In this document: positions 1-64,000 of the stretch, in pieces
Numbering within the stretch: the stretch's first letter is position 1
Layout: the number at the start of each line of letters is the position of its first letter
Position numbers and translations under genes: made by a program
From: Cydia pomonella
Lineage: Eukaryota; Arthropoda; Insecta; Lepidoptera; Tortricidae
Reading direction: 5' to 3'
DNA length: 64,000 bases
NCBI RefSeq assembly: GCF_033807575.1
Contig: NC_084705.1
Coordinates: forward strand, 10,472,019-10,536,018
The notes under the pieces: generated by a model
Databases searched by the model: none
Seen by the model: the letters and a program-made list of their open reading frames with translations, nothing else
What the model was told of the DNA's origin: nothing

Positions 1-552
1 CATTGCCGTGTATTTTGCGGTACATTAGGTATGTGTTTCACAAATGTTGGAGTTGGAATTCGAGACCTACAGCACCACAAAATCTTTAGCACTACCTAGT
101 GATTTTTTCTAGATACTGTACATGATTATTTCTTTTATTTAGGCCTCTAGTGTAGTGACACCGCGAATTGCAAAATCACGGCAAAATTCAGTCTGTGCTG
201 ACCACTTCAAACAGGAATTGTGGGCTCGTTTTCGCGATTCGCAGCGCCAGTGTACTAAAGGCTAGCACATCAATTAGTTCAGTTGTGTGTGTTGAAAGGG
301 GACCAACCGCTTTATGGACGCGGGCGTCGTGGGTGCCGGCGAAGGGGCCTCCTCGTCAAAACGGATTTTGACTACACCGGCCGTACCAACCAACTCACTT
401 CTGTTAAAAACAATATTTTGCTCATATTTTTAAGGGAACTTCCTTAAGAAGTTGACTTAACTGACCCATTAGATAAAATATATCTTAAAATTACTTAATT
501 ACTACAAATACTACCCCATAATTGCAAAAACTAAATTAACTGTAAACCAAAC
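1..552. other. left-edge region, no gene assigned
   Basis: Mostly AT-rich. A GC-rich patch at about 290-375 is open in more than one frame. On the - strand it can be read as a short Pro/Thr-rich tail ending in a stop. On the + strand an acceptor-like pyrimidine tract near 130-141 precedes a short open stretch. Neither reading has a partner exon or a recognisable domain, so no gene is called. Confidence 0.3.
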
Positions 553-1722
553 TTGTACTTTTTTGTCTATGCAACCATAGATCTCTTTGCAGTGCCGAAC
601 AACAGAAAAAATTCACCTACGATCTACGATCCAACGCAGCTGAAATATGTGTTTAGGCCAGCAGACCACTTTGATATTGAATTAAACTTGGTCAATGAAT
701 ATGGTTTCTTCAGATATAACATTACACATACATTCAGGTCAGAGTCTTATTCTGTGAGATCTGGGGTAAGTCAAGGAAGTAACCTTGGCCCTTTGGAATT
801 TATAGTAATGGTCAATGACTTGCCTCAGGTTATCAAGAATTCGGCTTGCCTGCTTTTTGCTGACGATTTAAAGATATTTTTACCCATTAAAAATACTTCG
901 GATTGTGCAAATTTACAGAGTGACATAGATAGTGTGGTTTCATGGAGTAAAGCTAATAAGTTGTAGTTTAATACGTCCAAGTGCGTGACTATTACCTTCA
1001 CTCGAGCGCGAAACCCCATTGTACACGACTACAAAATTAACTCGGAGAATTTAAATAGAGTGACAGAAGTTAAAGACTTGGGAGTTAAATTCACAGCTGA
1101 TCTAAGGTTTAGGGATCATATCGTCGATATTTGTAAAAAAGCCTATAGAATGCTGGGTTTTGTGCTCCGGCGTTCACATGGTTTTACAAATATTGGCGCT
1201 ATTATCGCCTTATACAACGCACTGGTGCGCAGTAGATTTGAATGCAATGCAGCTATCTGGGCTCCGCATGAAACAAAATATAATTTAACGGTGGAGCGTA
1301 TCCAGAACAAATTTGTTAGATTTTTGTATTGGCGGAAATATGAAGTATACCCTTTCTACCCTTTAATGTATCCAACTTTATTCGTTCTTGGTATGGTGGG
1401 ATATAACGAGTTACGGGTGCGCAGAGAGCTATGCCTGGCAACATACATTTTTAAACTGCTCAGAGGAAAACTGCACAACAGTCAGGTATTGAGGTATGTG
1501 AGCGTGTACGTGCCCGACGGGTATGTGTGGCGCCGGCGTCGGCCGCGATTGCTGGCAGAGCCGCGCGGGCGCACAAATCTGCTCGGTCTGGCGCCGCTGA
1601 CGCGCGCTGTGCGGACCCTCAACGTAATGGCGGAGAATATTGACCTATTCTCATGTTCTCTGAATGAATTCACAAAGTCAGCATTGTATATATTATGTTA
1701 TAGATTTAATGATATATTGTAA
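553..1722 (+). pseudogene. degenerate non-LTR retrotransposon reverse transcriptase
   Basis: The 3' half of a Jockey/CR1-type reverse transcriptase in two open segments, 553-966 and 985-1722, separated by an in-frame TAG and a frame change. The first segment holds the RT motifs SGVSQGSNLGPL and LFADDLKIF, the usual SGVPQGSxLGP and YADD motifs in altered form. The second holds the C-terminal region typical of the group (DLGVKF, ALVRSRFE, VERIQNKFVRF). The endonuclease and the first RT blocks are missing. It belongs to a different family from the elements at 52-60 kb. A short stretch at about 670-735 recurs in inverted orientation near 2387-2460, so the locus was rearranged after insertion. It is a dead copy. 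Confidence 0.85.
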
Positions 1723-2065
1723 ATTGTATTTTTATACATAAGTAGTTACACTATTGTCTTAGGTTTAGTACCTGTAAAAATAGTTGTAAGTGTGGGAAAA
1801 AAAAAAAATACTTAAAACCTATAGTTCATTTTTTTAGTATTAGAAAATATTTAAACAGTCTTGAGGTGTCTTTTTATTGAAAATTATTCAAAACACTCAC
1901 AAACACACACAAACAAAAATTAGTTTATATTACAATCATCATACATATATTATTTGCTGTGACCTATTTTTCAAAACTGTTATAATAAAAAGACAAATGG
2001 CTTACTTTCTTTCTAATGCTAAATAAAATGAACTATAGGTTTTAAGTATGTGTAATGTTATAACT

Positions 2066-2386
2066 CTTCTTCCTCGCGTTGTCCCGGCATTTGCCACGGC
2101 TCATGGGAGCCTGGGGTCCGCTTGACAACTAATCCCAAGATTTGGCGTAGGCACTAGTTTTTACGAAAGCGACTGCCATCAGACCTTCCCACCCAGAGGA
2201 TAAACTAGGCCTTGTTGGGATTAGTCCGGTTTCCTCACGATGTTTTCCTTCACCGAAAAGCGACTGGTAAATATCAAATGATATTTCGTACATAAGTTCC
2301 GAAAAACTCATTGGTACAAGCCGGGGTTTGAACCCGCGGCCTCCGGATTGCAAGTTGCACACTCTTACCGCTAGGCCACCAGCGCT
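2066..2386 (-). mobile_element. tRNA-derived SINE, full length, with target-site duplication
   Basis: Read on the - strand, the element begins at 2386 with a tRNA-like head. It has an A-box-like GTGGCCTAGCGGTAAGAG and a B-box GGTTCAAACCC, as expected of an RNA polymerase III promoter. The body contains the conserved lepidopteran core CGGTGAAGGAAAACATCGTG. It is flanked by a perfect 14-bp duplication (gtaatgttataact at 2052-2065 and 2387-2400), which fixes both ends. The family resembles lepidopteran SINEs such as the Metulj group, but that name is from memory. A 5'-truncated copy lies at 12058-12292. Confidence 0.85.
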
Positions 2387-2605
2387 GTAATGTTATAACT
2401 GAAGAAACCATATTCATTGACCAAGTTCAATTCTATATCAAAATCAATTTAAATAGATTTTTTAGATGGTGTAATTTTCAAAATGTTGAGTTTGGAGTTA
2501 AGGTGTAGTAGGTTCAGAAAGCATAGTTTTCAATAAGTTGTAGTGCTTTTTTGGATGAGAATACAGCTTTCATTAATTTAATAAGCAATCTTGAGGCTAG
2601 TTTAT

Positions 2606-2998
2606 GACTAGGCATCGGAGTTTTTATTGCATGGTAATACTAATAGCGAGCTATGGAGTTGACATCAGCAATAAAATTCAATTCACATTCATCTATTTAA
2701 TAAGTGATTTTAATTTTATAAACAAGAACTAGAACTTTGATGAGTTATGTATATTAAAAGAGGTAAAAATAATATGAATGTAAATTAATCAATACAAAAA
2801 AAATGGTCATTATTTTTTATTTATGAAAGACAAAATTCAAGGATTGTTTACAAACATTCTTGTCATTGTAAAATTAAAATCACTAGTTAAATAAGTGAAT
2901 GAGTATGAATATGAATTGAATTTTATTGCTAATGTTGACTCCATAGCTCGCTATTAGTCTTACCATGCAATAAAAACTCCGATGCCTATTTATGACTT
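2606..2998. repeat. foldback element with about 110-bp arms
   Basis: The stretch at 2608-2718 (around gcatcggagtttttattgca) is repeated as its reverse complement at about 2872-2996, with a roughly 150-bp AT-rich centre. Both arms include the sequence around atagcgagctatggagt. There is no coding capacity. It is best explained as a foldback MITE. Confidence 0.7.
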
Positions 2999-3816
2999 TT
3001 GTTTGATAGAAAAAAATCACAAAGATAGGTCTGAAATGCACTTTAAAAATTTGTAATAAGGATAAAATACGAAAATTACTTCTAAGAATCTGCAATATCA
3101 TGTTTGAAGGAACATATCAATTACTTTTTATATATTTAAACATACAAAAAATGAAAATTAAAATACATGATATCCACGGTCCCAGGCACAAACCTCCATC
3201 TCACTCACACTTGAGAGTGAGAGAAGAACACAAACTTACTGGGCCTTAAGGATGGGAGTAATACAAATACATGTGCTGTTGATTTGTTATGAGTGGCTGA
3301 AGGCATTATAAACCTGCTATTTTTTGTAGAACCTTCTCTATACCATGTTTACTTTACACAATATATTTGAAATTGAATTATATGCCTAGATTTAAATGCA
3401 TTCAAATGGATTTTGAGTGTACAAATTGTAACTGACTTTTAAATTCCTTTGGGCATCGAGAGGTTAACAAAAGAACACTATGCTATAAAACTAATGATCC
3501 TAATATGCTTATAAATTAATCTGTAATATTTTCTGACACATATCCTATAAATTTAAACAACTTATTACAGAAACAAGTCATAATCACATAACAGGCCGGG
3601 ACAAGAGTATTTTGTCTGAAATGTAAATTATAATCAGCATAATAATGAAATGGTGAGTGCCATGAAGGTTCGAATATCAGTCCAAGGTTGTTGTCACTAG
3701 TAAAACATGAAATGAAAGAATGTTTATTGTTTACCATAACATTATTGAATTTCTTATAAGAAACGTGTGAAAGTTAAGGAAAGATGAAAAGGAACAAATT
3801 AAAACAGTAAACTTAC
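2999..3816. other. AT-rich stretch, possible intron of an unknown - strand gene
   Basis: No convincing coding region. If the exon at 3817-3917 is real, its next exon might end at 3240 on the - strand, where a GTAAGT donor sits. Two possible acceptors (exon starting at 3275 or 3313) both keep frame. Neither is well supported. Confidence 0.25.
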
Positions 3817-3917
3817 TTCTGATTGGAATTCTTGCAGCCACAAACACAAGCGGAGAGTGCAGTAACAAGACTGACGAGCACTCCCACACTAAGCGCTATC
3901 TCAATTAAAGTATACAT
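3817..3917 (-). CDS. candidate first coding exon of a small membrane protein
   Basis: On the - strand an ATG at 3917-3915 opens 33 codons that end at a good splice donor (AA|GTAAGT, 3816-3811), leaving two bases of the next codon. The peptide begins MYTLIEIALSVGVLVSLVTA and continues with a Cys-rich patch (ACVCGC). It therefore looks like an N-terminal signal anchor followed by possible palmitoylation cysteines. I do not recognise the family. The exon would be divergent from Ndc1, about 1.06 kb away, an arrangement compatible with a shared promoter region. No second exon is certain, and the rest of the gene would run leftwards, perhaps out of the window. Confidence 0.4.
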
Positions 3918-4980
3918 AACCAGAGTTTCTCAATCTATCAAACAAGACTACGAGACGAGATGCTATCCATTCCCGGCGTCTGTTAAGTCACTCCCTTAAA
4001 AAGACAAACTCCGTATGCATAGCTTTCTTCCATTTGAGTAAATTGCATAGGAATGTAGGGCACTAGAGTTAGCGACCACATAAACTTAACCAAACGCTGA
4101 GAAAACTTCACTGTTTATAAAATACCCTAGCCCATAACTCCCACCGCACAATATTAATGAAAAACATTTATAAAATGTTGCATTTAAAAGATCTTTGAAA
4201 ACAAAAATGCATAAACACGTCTTCACGGGTGTAAATGTAAAGTAAGTAAATGTCATAAATATTGACCAGTGACCACAGATTCGTAACATGTAGCTGACGT
4301 GAGTGACAGAATCAGTTTGAATTAAACGAATTATAATATATATTACTATAAATTTATTATTTAGAATTATTTGGTCGATATTGAAGAAGTGAAAAGAGAA
4401 ATATGTTATTTATTAATGTTATCAGCTCATAGCGTCAACGTTTTCAGATAATACCCAAATAGCATATATATAATATTTTATGGCGCTGTGGAGGAGCGTT
4501 TTGTTATTAGCCCAAACCAAGATAAATGAAATTGCGGGCCACACCAAAGAATAAAGTAAGTATATAGGGGCCATACCAGGCCATACTCAGAATTTATCAA
4601 ATTTTAATATGAAAATAGTCATAAAATAAATATTTAATTGTCGATACAAGATGATATGTTATTGTTAAATTCTAGCGTTTTAATTCCTGCTACAACGTTA
4701 ATTTGGGGTTAATCAGATGGAAATCTGAACACACCCCAAATTTTGTTTGAAAAGCTGTCAATCTGTTCTAGCGCAAAGAGCATATAATCACTATTCTAGC
4801 GTTGCGACCGTTGATTGATTTCACTTTTAGTTGGTTTAATAAACGTTAAAACGCATAAAATACTACGATTTATGAAACTAGTGGTGTCTAAATTGATCGG
4901 CAATATTTGGCGATAAAACTAACGGTTTGGATGCTATAATACTTTAACATTCGTCAAAATAACCTAGTAAGGGTGCCGGT
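3918..4980. promoter_or_regulatory. upstream region of Ndc1, possibly bidirectional
   Basis: This region separates Ndc1 (+) from the candidate - strand exon at 3817-3917. It has no open reading frame of note and is AT-rich. I see no clear TATA box or other core element that I could place with confidence. The role is inferred from position only. Confidence 0.35.
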
Positions 4981-6675
4981 ATGGAGTCTAAAAGTGAAAT
5001 ATTTTCCAAAAGACTCGTAACTGCAGTGCTATGGAATCTCGGACTTCAAATATTTCTCGCTGTTGTGTTGGTGTTTTTTATACAGGTGGACATACTACAT
5101 CCACTAACATGGTTCGCATCGACCCTTAATGATATATTTGGATGGAAAATGAGCCTGAATATTGTGCTGCTGGGATTGGTTTCGTTTTTTCAAGCATACA
5201 TTTATGGGAGCTACTACATGGTTCCTTTGCCTAAGTACTTCACCAGGTTTTCTATGTTTTTGAATTTATTCACAACCCAAAATGTTATATTCAGCATTTT
5301 GTATGCATTAAGTGGTTACTTTACAATGAGCCTGTATTCGTCTCTTGCTAAAAGCAACTTTAATGTGCTTAAAAAGAAATGTGAAAATTATGATGGCCAA
5401 TGTCTCATGGAGCAAAGTCTCTTTTTACAATTTGGTGGGATGTGGATGGGTCTCTATTATTTTTTAAATGCACATATTTTTAGTACACCCATGCTAATGT
5501 TTCCACATGTGTATCAAAATAAATTCCAACAGTTGAAACAAGCTATCGGAAGAATATTGTCTATGGGATTTAAGAATTCTGTAATGCCTGTTGTGTATTT
5601 CTGCTTATGTTACTACTTGTGGGGCCACAAGCCCAGAAGTGTTGTTTCTGAAGTCTACAGCTTGTACCTGGAAGATGCTCCATTGGACAATATATTAAAC
5701 TTGATAAGATCTGGCATTTGGATTGGACTCTGGTTCTACACCAGTTTGTTTTTCATCTCAGTGTATACCATGAGAACAATCTTTAACATAGTGTTGACAG
5801 AACCAATGAAGTTTCAAATTGAATCAGAAACTGGTCTTACCCTGTATGCTGCATTAGCTCAGAGAACACAATTTACTGGATATTTAGGGGCTCAAGACTT
5901 GAAGATAGTGTCTCAGATGGACTCTACAAGAAGAATGCAGATCTTTATACTGTCACAGCCAGGAGGTCACCCAAGAAATTGGAATCACATCTTAGATTCT
6001 TGTTTAAACATAATCAATAGCTATACAAAAGAATTGGAAAACATTAATAGTGATGCGAAACCAATTGAGGTTGGCAACTCACAAAAGAACATGAACATCA
6101 CACCCCCTTCAGGGCCACTTTATTCTACAAATTTAAGAAACTTGGCACAAACTCCTGATATGCCAAAAGATTATAATTATAATCTTAATAAAAATAGAAT
6201 TAATGAGATGACATTTGCAAAAGCTCTTAAAGAGGAATTCAATGGTTTGCTACAGAGGATATGCCAGAAGCCAGGCATCAGTTACTTCTTTGGGGAGCTG
6301 ACAGACACCAAACTCAAATTCTTGCTAATGCAGGCTCAGCCAGTGATGTGGACATGCGAGGGGCTGGCATTCATTGTGGCCGCATCCTTAAAGGAAGATA
6401 AGTATGGTGTGGTACAGAATGACTTGCCAGTTGTGATTTCAGCATTAATAAACCTCAAGAGCAATTTAGACAAGTTAACTAAGCTAGGACTGGTGCCAAA
6501 GAAACACATTCTGAACGATGTGTTTGCTATCAAAATGAAGTCTGCTCTCATGACTTCAGTTAAAAGGAGTATATATAAAATAGTTATCACTTTTTCAAAG
6601 TATTTCCATGAGATACCCATGGATCCTGATGTACAAATTGCTGTTCAACCATTCTTATTGTGTAAAGAACCCTGA
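4981..6675 (+). CDS. Ndc1: nucleoporin NDC1 (transmembrane nucleoporin), intronless
   Basis: A single 564-codon open frame encodes a homologue of NDC1/TMEM48, the integral membrane nucleoporin that anchors nuclear pore complexes in the pore membrane and helps insert new pores. The N-terminal half has the family's set of about six hydrophobic segments (near residues 17-36, 58-78, 97-117, 155-172, 198-215 and 243-263). They start just after MESKSEIFSKR, whose basic residues fit a cytosolic N-terminus. The C-terminal half (about 290-564) is soluble, with a low-complexity Asn/Ser-rich linker near 345-410 and then the conserved NDC1 C-terminal region. The length is close to insect orthologues. The first in-frame ATG is used. 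No introns interrupt the frame, unlike its neighbour unc80. The ortholog call rests on recognition of the family, not on a search. Confidence 0.85.
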   Translation: MESKSEIFSKRLVTAVLWNLGLQIFLAVVLVFFIQVDILHPLTWFASTLNDIFGWKMSLNIVLLGLVSFFQAYIYGSYYMVPLPKYFTRFSMFLNLFTTQNVIFSILYALSGYFTMSLYSSLAKSNFNVLKKKCENYDGQCLMEQSLFLQFGGMWMGLYYFLNAHIFSTPMLMFPHVYQNKFQQLKQAIGRILSMGFKNSVMPVVYFCLCYYLWGHKPRSVVSEVYSLYLEDAPLDNILNLIRSGIWIGLWFYTSLFFISVYTMRTIFNIVLTEPMKFQIESETGLTLYAALAQRTQFTGYLGAQDLKIVSQMDSTRRMQIFILSQPGGHPRNWNHILDSCLNIINSYTKELENINSDAKPIEVGNSQKNMNITPPSGPLYSTNLRNLAQTPDMPKDYNYNLNKNRINEMTFAKALKEEFNGLLQRICQKPGISYFFGELTDTKLKFLLMQAQPVMWTCEGLAFIVAASLKEDKYGVVQNDLPVVISALINLKSNLDKLTKLGLVPKKHILNDVFAIKMKSALMTSVKRSIYKIVITFSKYFHEIPMDPDVQIAVQPFLLCKEP

Positions 6676-9447
6676 CTGTTGTAGAATATTTTACCTTATC
6701 ACTGTTTATAACTAATTATATCACCTAAGTTTAGAATTTGTTTTAGTTAAGTCTGTGCCAGTCTGTGGTGATTTAGATGGCTTATACTTTCCATGAAATA
6801 CTTTTGTATGGTACAAACTATTTAAGACATTAAGAATTAATTCAATCATAAAGTGGCCATGTAATATTGTGGATAGGCATACAAGCCTCAGAAATACTGT
6901 CTAGCAAGAGTGTCATGCAGATAGTTGATTTCAGGCGGGGCGAGGGGGGGACATTTAGGTACAATTTTCAATCTCTGTTGGTCAACTGCACTCCCTGCAA
7001 CCTTCAAGTAACAAATAGTTTCAAGATGTAAATAAAAAAAATATTGCTTTATGAACATATTTTTTATTAAAACTTCTACAACATCAATAAACAACGTATA
7101 GTTATTATCAAACATAATATAACTGCACCATCTATTATTTCGCTCAGGTAGTTAAAAGTTAGATGTTTTTTTATATGTTGGTACTTATAACAGTTGTTTT
7201 TTTACTTTGATCACAGACTTGTCACTCAGTCAATGAAACTCATGTGTCACTTAATTTAGGTATCATCAAAAGAAAAGTTATAAGATTCAAACAATTTTCA
7301 TTTTTTTATGATATTGATGGATTTCTAGTTTAATTTGCTGTTGATAAGGCTAATATTCTTATCAGTATATTTAACTATGATTTAACTAGTTCACATTTGG
7401 TATTGCTTTAATTCATCTTTGGATAAGACAACTTCCTTGAGAATATTAATTTATAATACAAATGTGTTTGATGTAAGGTTAGCATGAATAATTAAATTAT
7501 TAAACAAATTTGTGCTTTTGTTATTTTCTGTTCAGCTTACACTATCCTATTTTCGTATATTCTCATTATACTTATTGAGTTAGTACAATCTTAAAACACT
7601 TTTAAGACTTACATAAAAGGCTGTATGTTCATCAAAATTATGGTTTGTCGTCATTTTGTTTTGTCTTCTGGCCAGAATAACAGAAGGGTGCATTTATTAG
7701 GGCGTATTACACATTACGCAATTCGCCTATTTTATTACATAGTTGTTTTTTTTTGTTCTCACTCACTGTGTAAGCACATACCCCTTTGCACTCCTCCAGG
7801 TGCCCATGAATCAGTTAGGCACAGACTATAAATATTATAATTATGTTAAGTGCTCAACTAAATTGGTATTCCAGTCTATTATCAACAACTACCTCCCTAT
7901 TTACATTAACATTTTAAAGACATAGACAGTACCCTTCAAATACTAAACATGTTAATATATGTAAAAGAAATTGCATTAACAATTCGAGATTAACATAAAT
8001 TGACAACATTCGTTATTACAACTTGATTCTTTATAGCAGTAAAGTCATGTTCAGCTCAATTATTTCACCGTTGCCCTTTGAAAAATACCTTTAATAGTTA
8101 TCGCATGATCATACATAAGCATTTTCACATTTTATTTATTTATATAATACTTAATATTGTTATATTATAAATTCATGTTCTTGGCATTGTATGCTGTAGG
8201 TTCTTTTTAATCTAGATCTCATCATTAATAGTATTTTATACAATCGTGATCCGTGATGACAGAGCTTTTCAATCGAGTAACATGTTTAGGCAACGAAGCT
8301 TGCCGAGTTGCCTAAGTAAGACGAGATTGAAAAGCATCAAGCTTATATTATTATTGTATAAAATACTTTTTCTACGAGTAGGTATAATAATCCTTTTTGT
8401 ACTATAAAACCTAAATATTTAATGAAGTTTTGGTAAGTATATCAGAAGACAAAAATGTAGACATAAACGCGCTCCCGCCCCGTGCCCATTTAGTGTTTTC
8501 TATGGGAGCGCGGCGGCACGTGATTGGTATTTTTTTTATAGTTGACTGCAGCGTATCGAAATGAATCTCATAGTTGAGTGGGAGCCCATACATGAAAAGT
8601 ACGCAATTATAGTTTGGTATACGAAATCTTAATTGAACCATTAATACAGTCGACAAGTAGAAAAAAGAAATATTGTGTTAGTGGGTGGTGTCCGTGTGTG
8701 TATATTTCGTCTTTTATTTCCTCATATAAGAATTGTATGTATCATTCAAATACCTATAAGTAGTTTAGTTATGTTTTTATTTCATGACTTGACAACTAAC
8801 TTGGTGAAGTTGTCCAGTAACTTTATTCCAGATTCGTTCTTTGTAAATGCAGTCATATGTGTACAAAAACAACAGCCATGTTATGTTATGGGCTAAAGAC
8901 GTTTTAAAGTTATCGAAGACTTCATTAATTCATTATTTTAAAATTATGCCTTCAGTCAAGTGGGACTATTTCGCCAGTATCAAGGTATTATGAGTTTTAA
9001 ATAAGACAAAAATTGTACGGTTAGTACAAAACATTGTGCGGTGATTTTATTAGCTCTTGTAAAGCGATAGCTAGTAGATTTTACAAGTAGTATGTGGACT
9101 ACTGGCTGTTGACTCCAAAATGGTGTTTAAACGCATTTCATGATTAATTCTCCACTACACACTACTACATTAGTTTACTGTATATTAAGCTATCGACATT
9201 ACACTTTAAACAATATTAATGAGGCAAAAAAAAGGAATTAATCACGAGGAATTAATAACTATCAAGATGGCGATGGCGCTCGAACCGGAAGTCCTATCGA
9301 AAACATATAAAGACGTCCTCTGCTGGCCAAAGACCTAAGAATCTTCGAAACGACCCGTCATTGTCGGTCTACTTTGTCGCAATCTACACTTGCTGTGTCT
9401 TCGCTGCGTGGTCGGCACTTCGGAACTCCAGTCTGTATGTGTGGTGA
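6676..9447. other. convergent 3' region between Ndc1 and unc80
   Basis: Contains the 3' UTR of Ndc1 (left side) and of unc80 (right side). A possible + strand polyadenylation signal AATAAA is at 7031. A possible - strand signal is at 9046-9051, about 400 bp after the unc80 stop. The short open frames here show no family likeness and are treated as chance. A hairpin with cgcgctccc/gggagcgcg arms lies near 8468-8512, and a foldback lies at 8225-8385. Confidence 0.5.
8225..8385. repeat. foldback element
   Basis: Inverted arms: agtattttatacaat (near 8228) pairs with attgtataaaatact (near 8356), and agcttttcaatc pairs with gattgaaaagc. The inner arms are ttaggcaac and gttgcctaa around a short loop near 8300. 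It is non-coding and best seen as a small foldback MITE. Confidence 0.65.
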
Positions 9448-63666
<54,219 letters not shown>

Positions 63667-64000
63667 CTGCGTTGAAAATAGTCCATTAGCTAATTATCGT
63701 GATAAAAATGATGAAAAAATAACACTTATTTATTTAGCGTCCCGTTATTGCGCTACTTTCCATCCAGCTCTAGTTTTCGTTCATTTGACGAAATTTGGAC
63801 ATATACCTCGCCGCATAAATTACGTATTACATTGCAATCACTGAAGTCTTAATAATAGATCAATATCTACATTAAAAATGAAATTTCGCAAGTTGCGAAT
63901 TAATAATGAAATATATTATTCGCGAATAGCCAGTCAAGTGGACGAAAACTAGAACCTAGACGGAAATTAGCGCACTATATACTTAATGAAAAGTCATGAC
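63667..64000 (-). other. unc80 intron upstream of W1
   Basis: AT-rich intronic sequence leading out of the window; no exon recognised. Confidence 0.5.

Noticed and set aside
168..371. Possible THAP-like or ORF1-like peptide, or a - strand exon, near 150-375
   Set aside because: Only a few Cys/His spaced suggestively and a short Pro-rich tail; no second motif, no partner exon.
2310..2386. tRNA gene on the - strand
   Set aside because: It is the tRNA-like head of a SINE flanked by a target duplication, with sequence differences from a functional tRNA and no matching acceptor-stem partner.

Overview
The window looks like nuclear DNA of a moth or butterfly (Lepidoptera): AT-rich, multi-exon genes with GT-AG introns, and dense with repeats of lepidopteran type (a tRNA-derived SINE, the interspersed repeat carrying gggttccgt and cgagtccgactcgc motifs, hAT and foldback MITEs, CR1/Jockey-type retrotransposons). 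I cannot name the species.

Two genes are recognised with confidence. An intronless Ndc1 (transmembrane nucleoporin, 564 aa) lies on the + strand at 4981-6675. The 3' half or more of unc80, an auxiliary subunit of the NALCN sodium-leak channel complex, runs on the - strand from 63666 down to its stop codon at 9448. I rebuilt 39 unc80 exons by matching splice sites, reading phase and family similarity. They total 6108 nt, an exact multiple of three (2035 codons plus stop), and every junction is in phase. The 5' part of unc80 lies beyond the right edge. Ndc1 and unc80 converge. A short candidate first coding exon of an unknown - strand gene (3817-3917) diverges from Ndc1.

Layout: 1-3000, retrotransposon remains, a SINE and a foldback element; 3000-4980, candidate exon and promoter region; 4981-6675, Ndc1; 6676-9447, convergent 3' region; 9448-20.6 kb, last three unc80 exons with introns full of MITEs, a mariner remnant and a nested hAT; 21-44 kb, the compact conserved body of unc80; 45-51 kb, more unc80 exons; 51.8-61.7 kb, a 110-bp minisatellite split by two nearly identical CR1/Jockey-type insertions; 61.7-64 kb, foldbacks and the first exon in the window.

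The most unusual property is that at least five unc80 exons have been tandemly multiplied together with their own splice sites: a whole exon with both splice sites (187 bp x 9), two exon 3' ends with donors (132 bp x 12-13 and 122 bp x 9), one exon 5' part with its acceptor (110 bp x about 20), and an older degenerate series (161 bp x 4). In four of these only one choice of splice sites, or one exon copy, preserves the protein. The 132-bp array is a multiple of three and stays open, so any of twelve donors would give an in-frame protein differing only in the number of 44-residue repeats.
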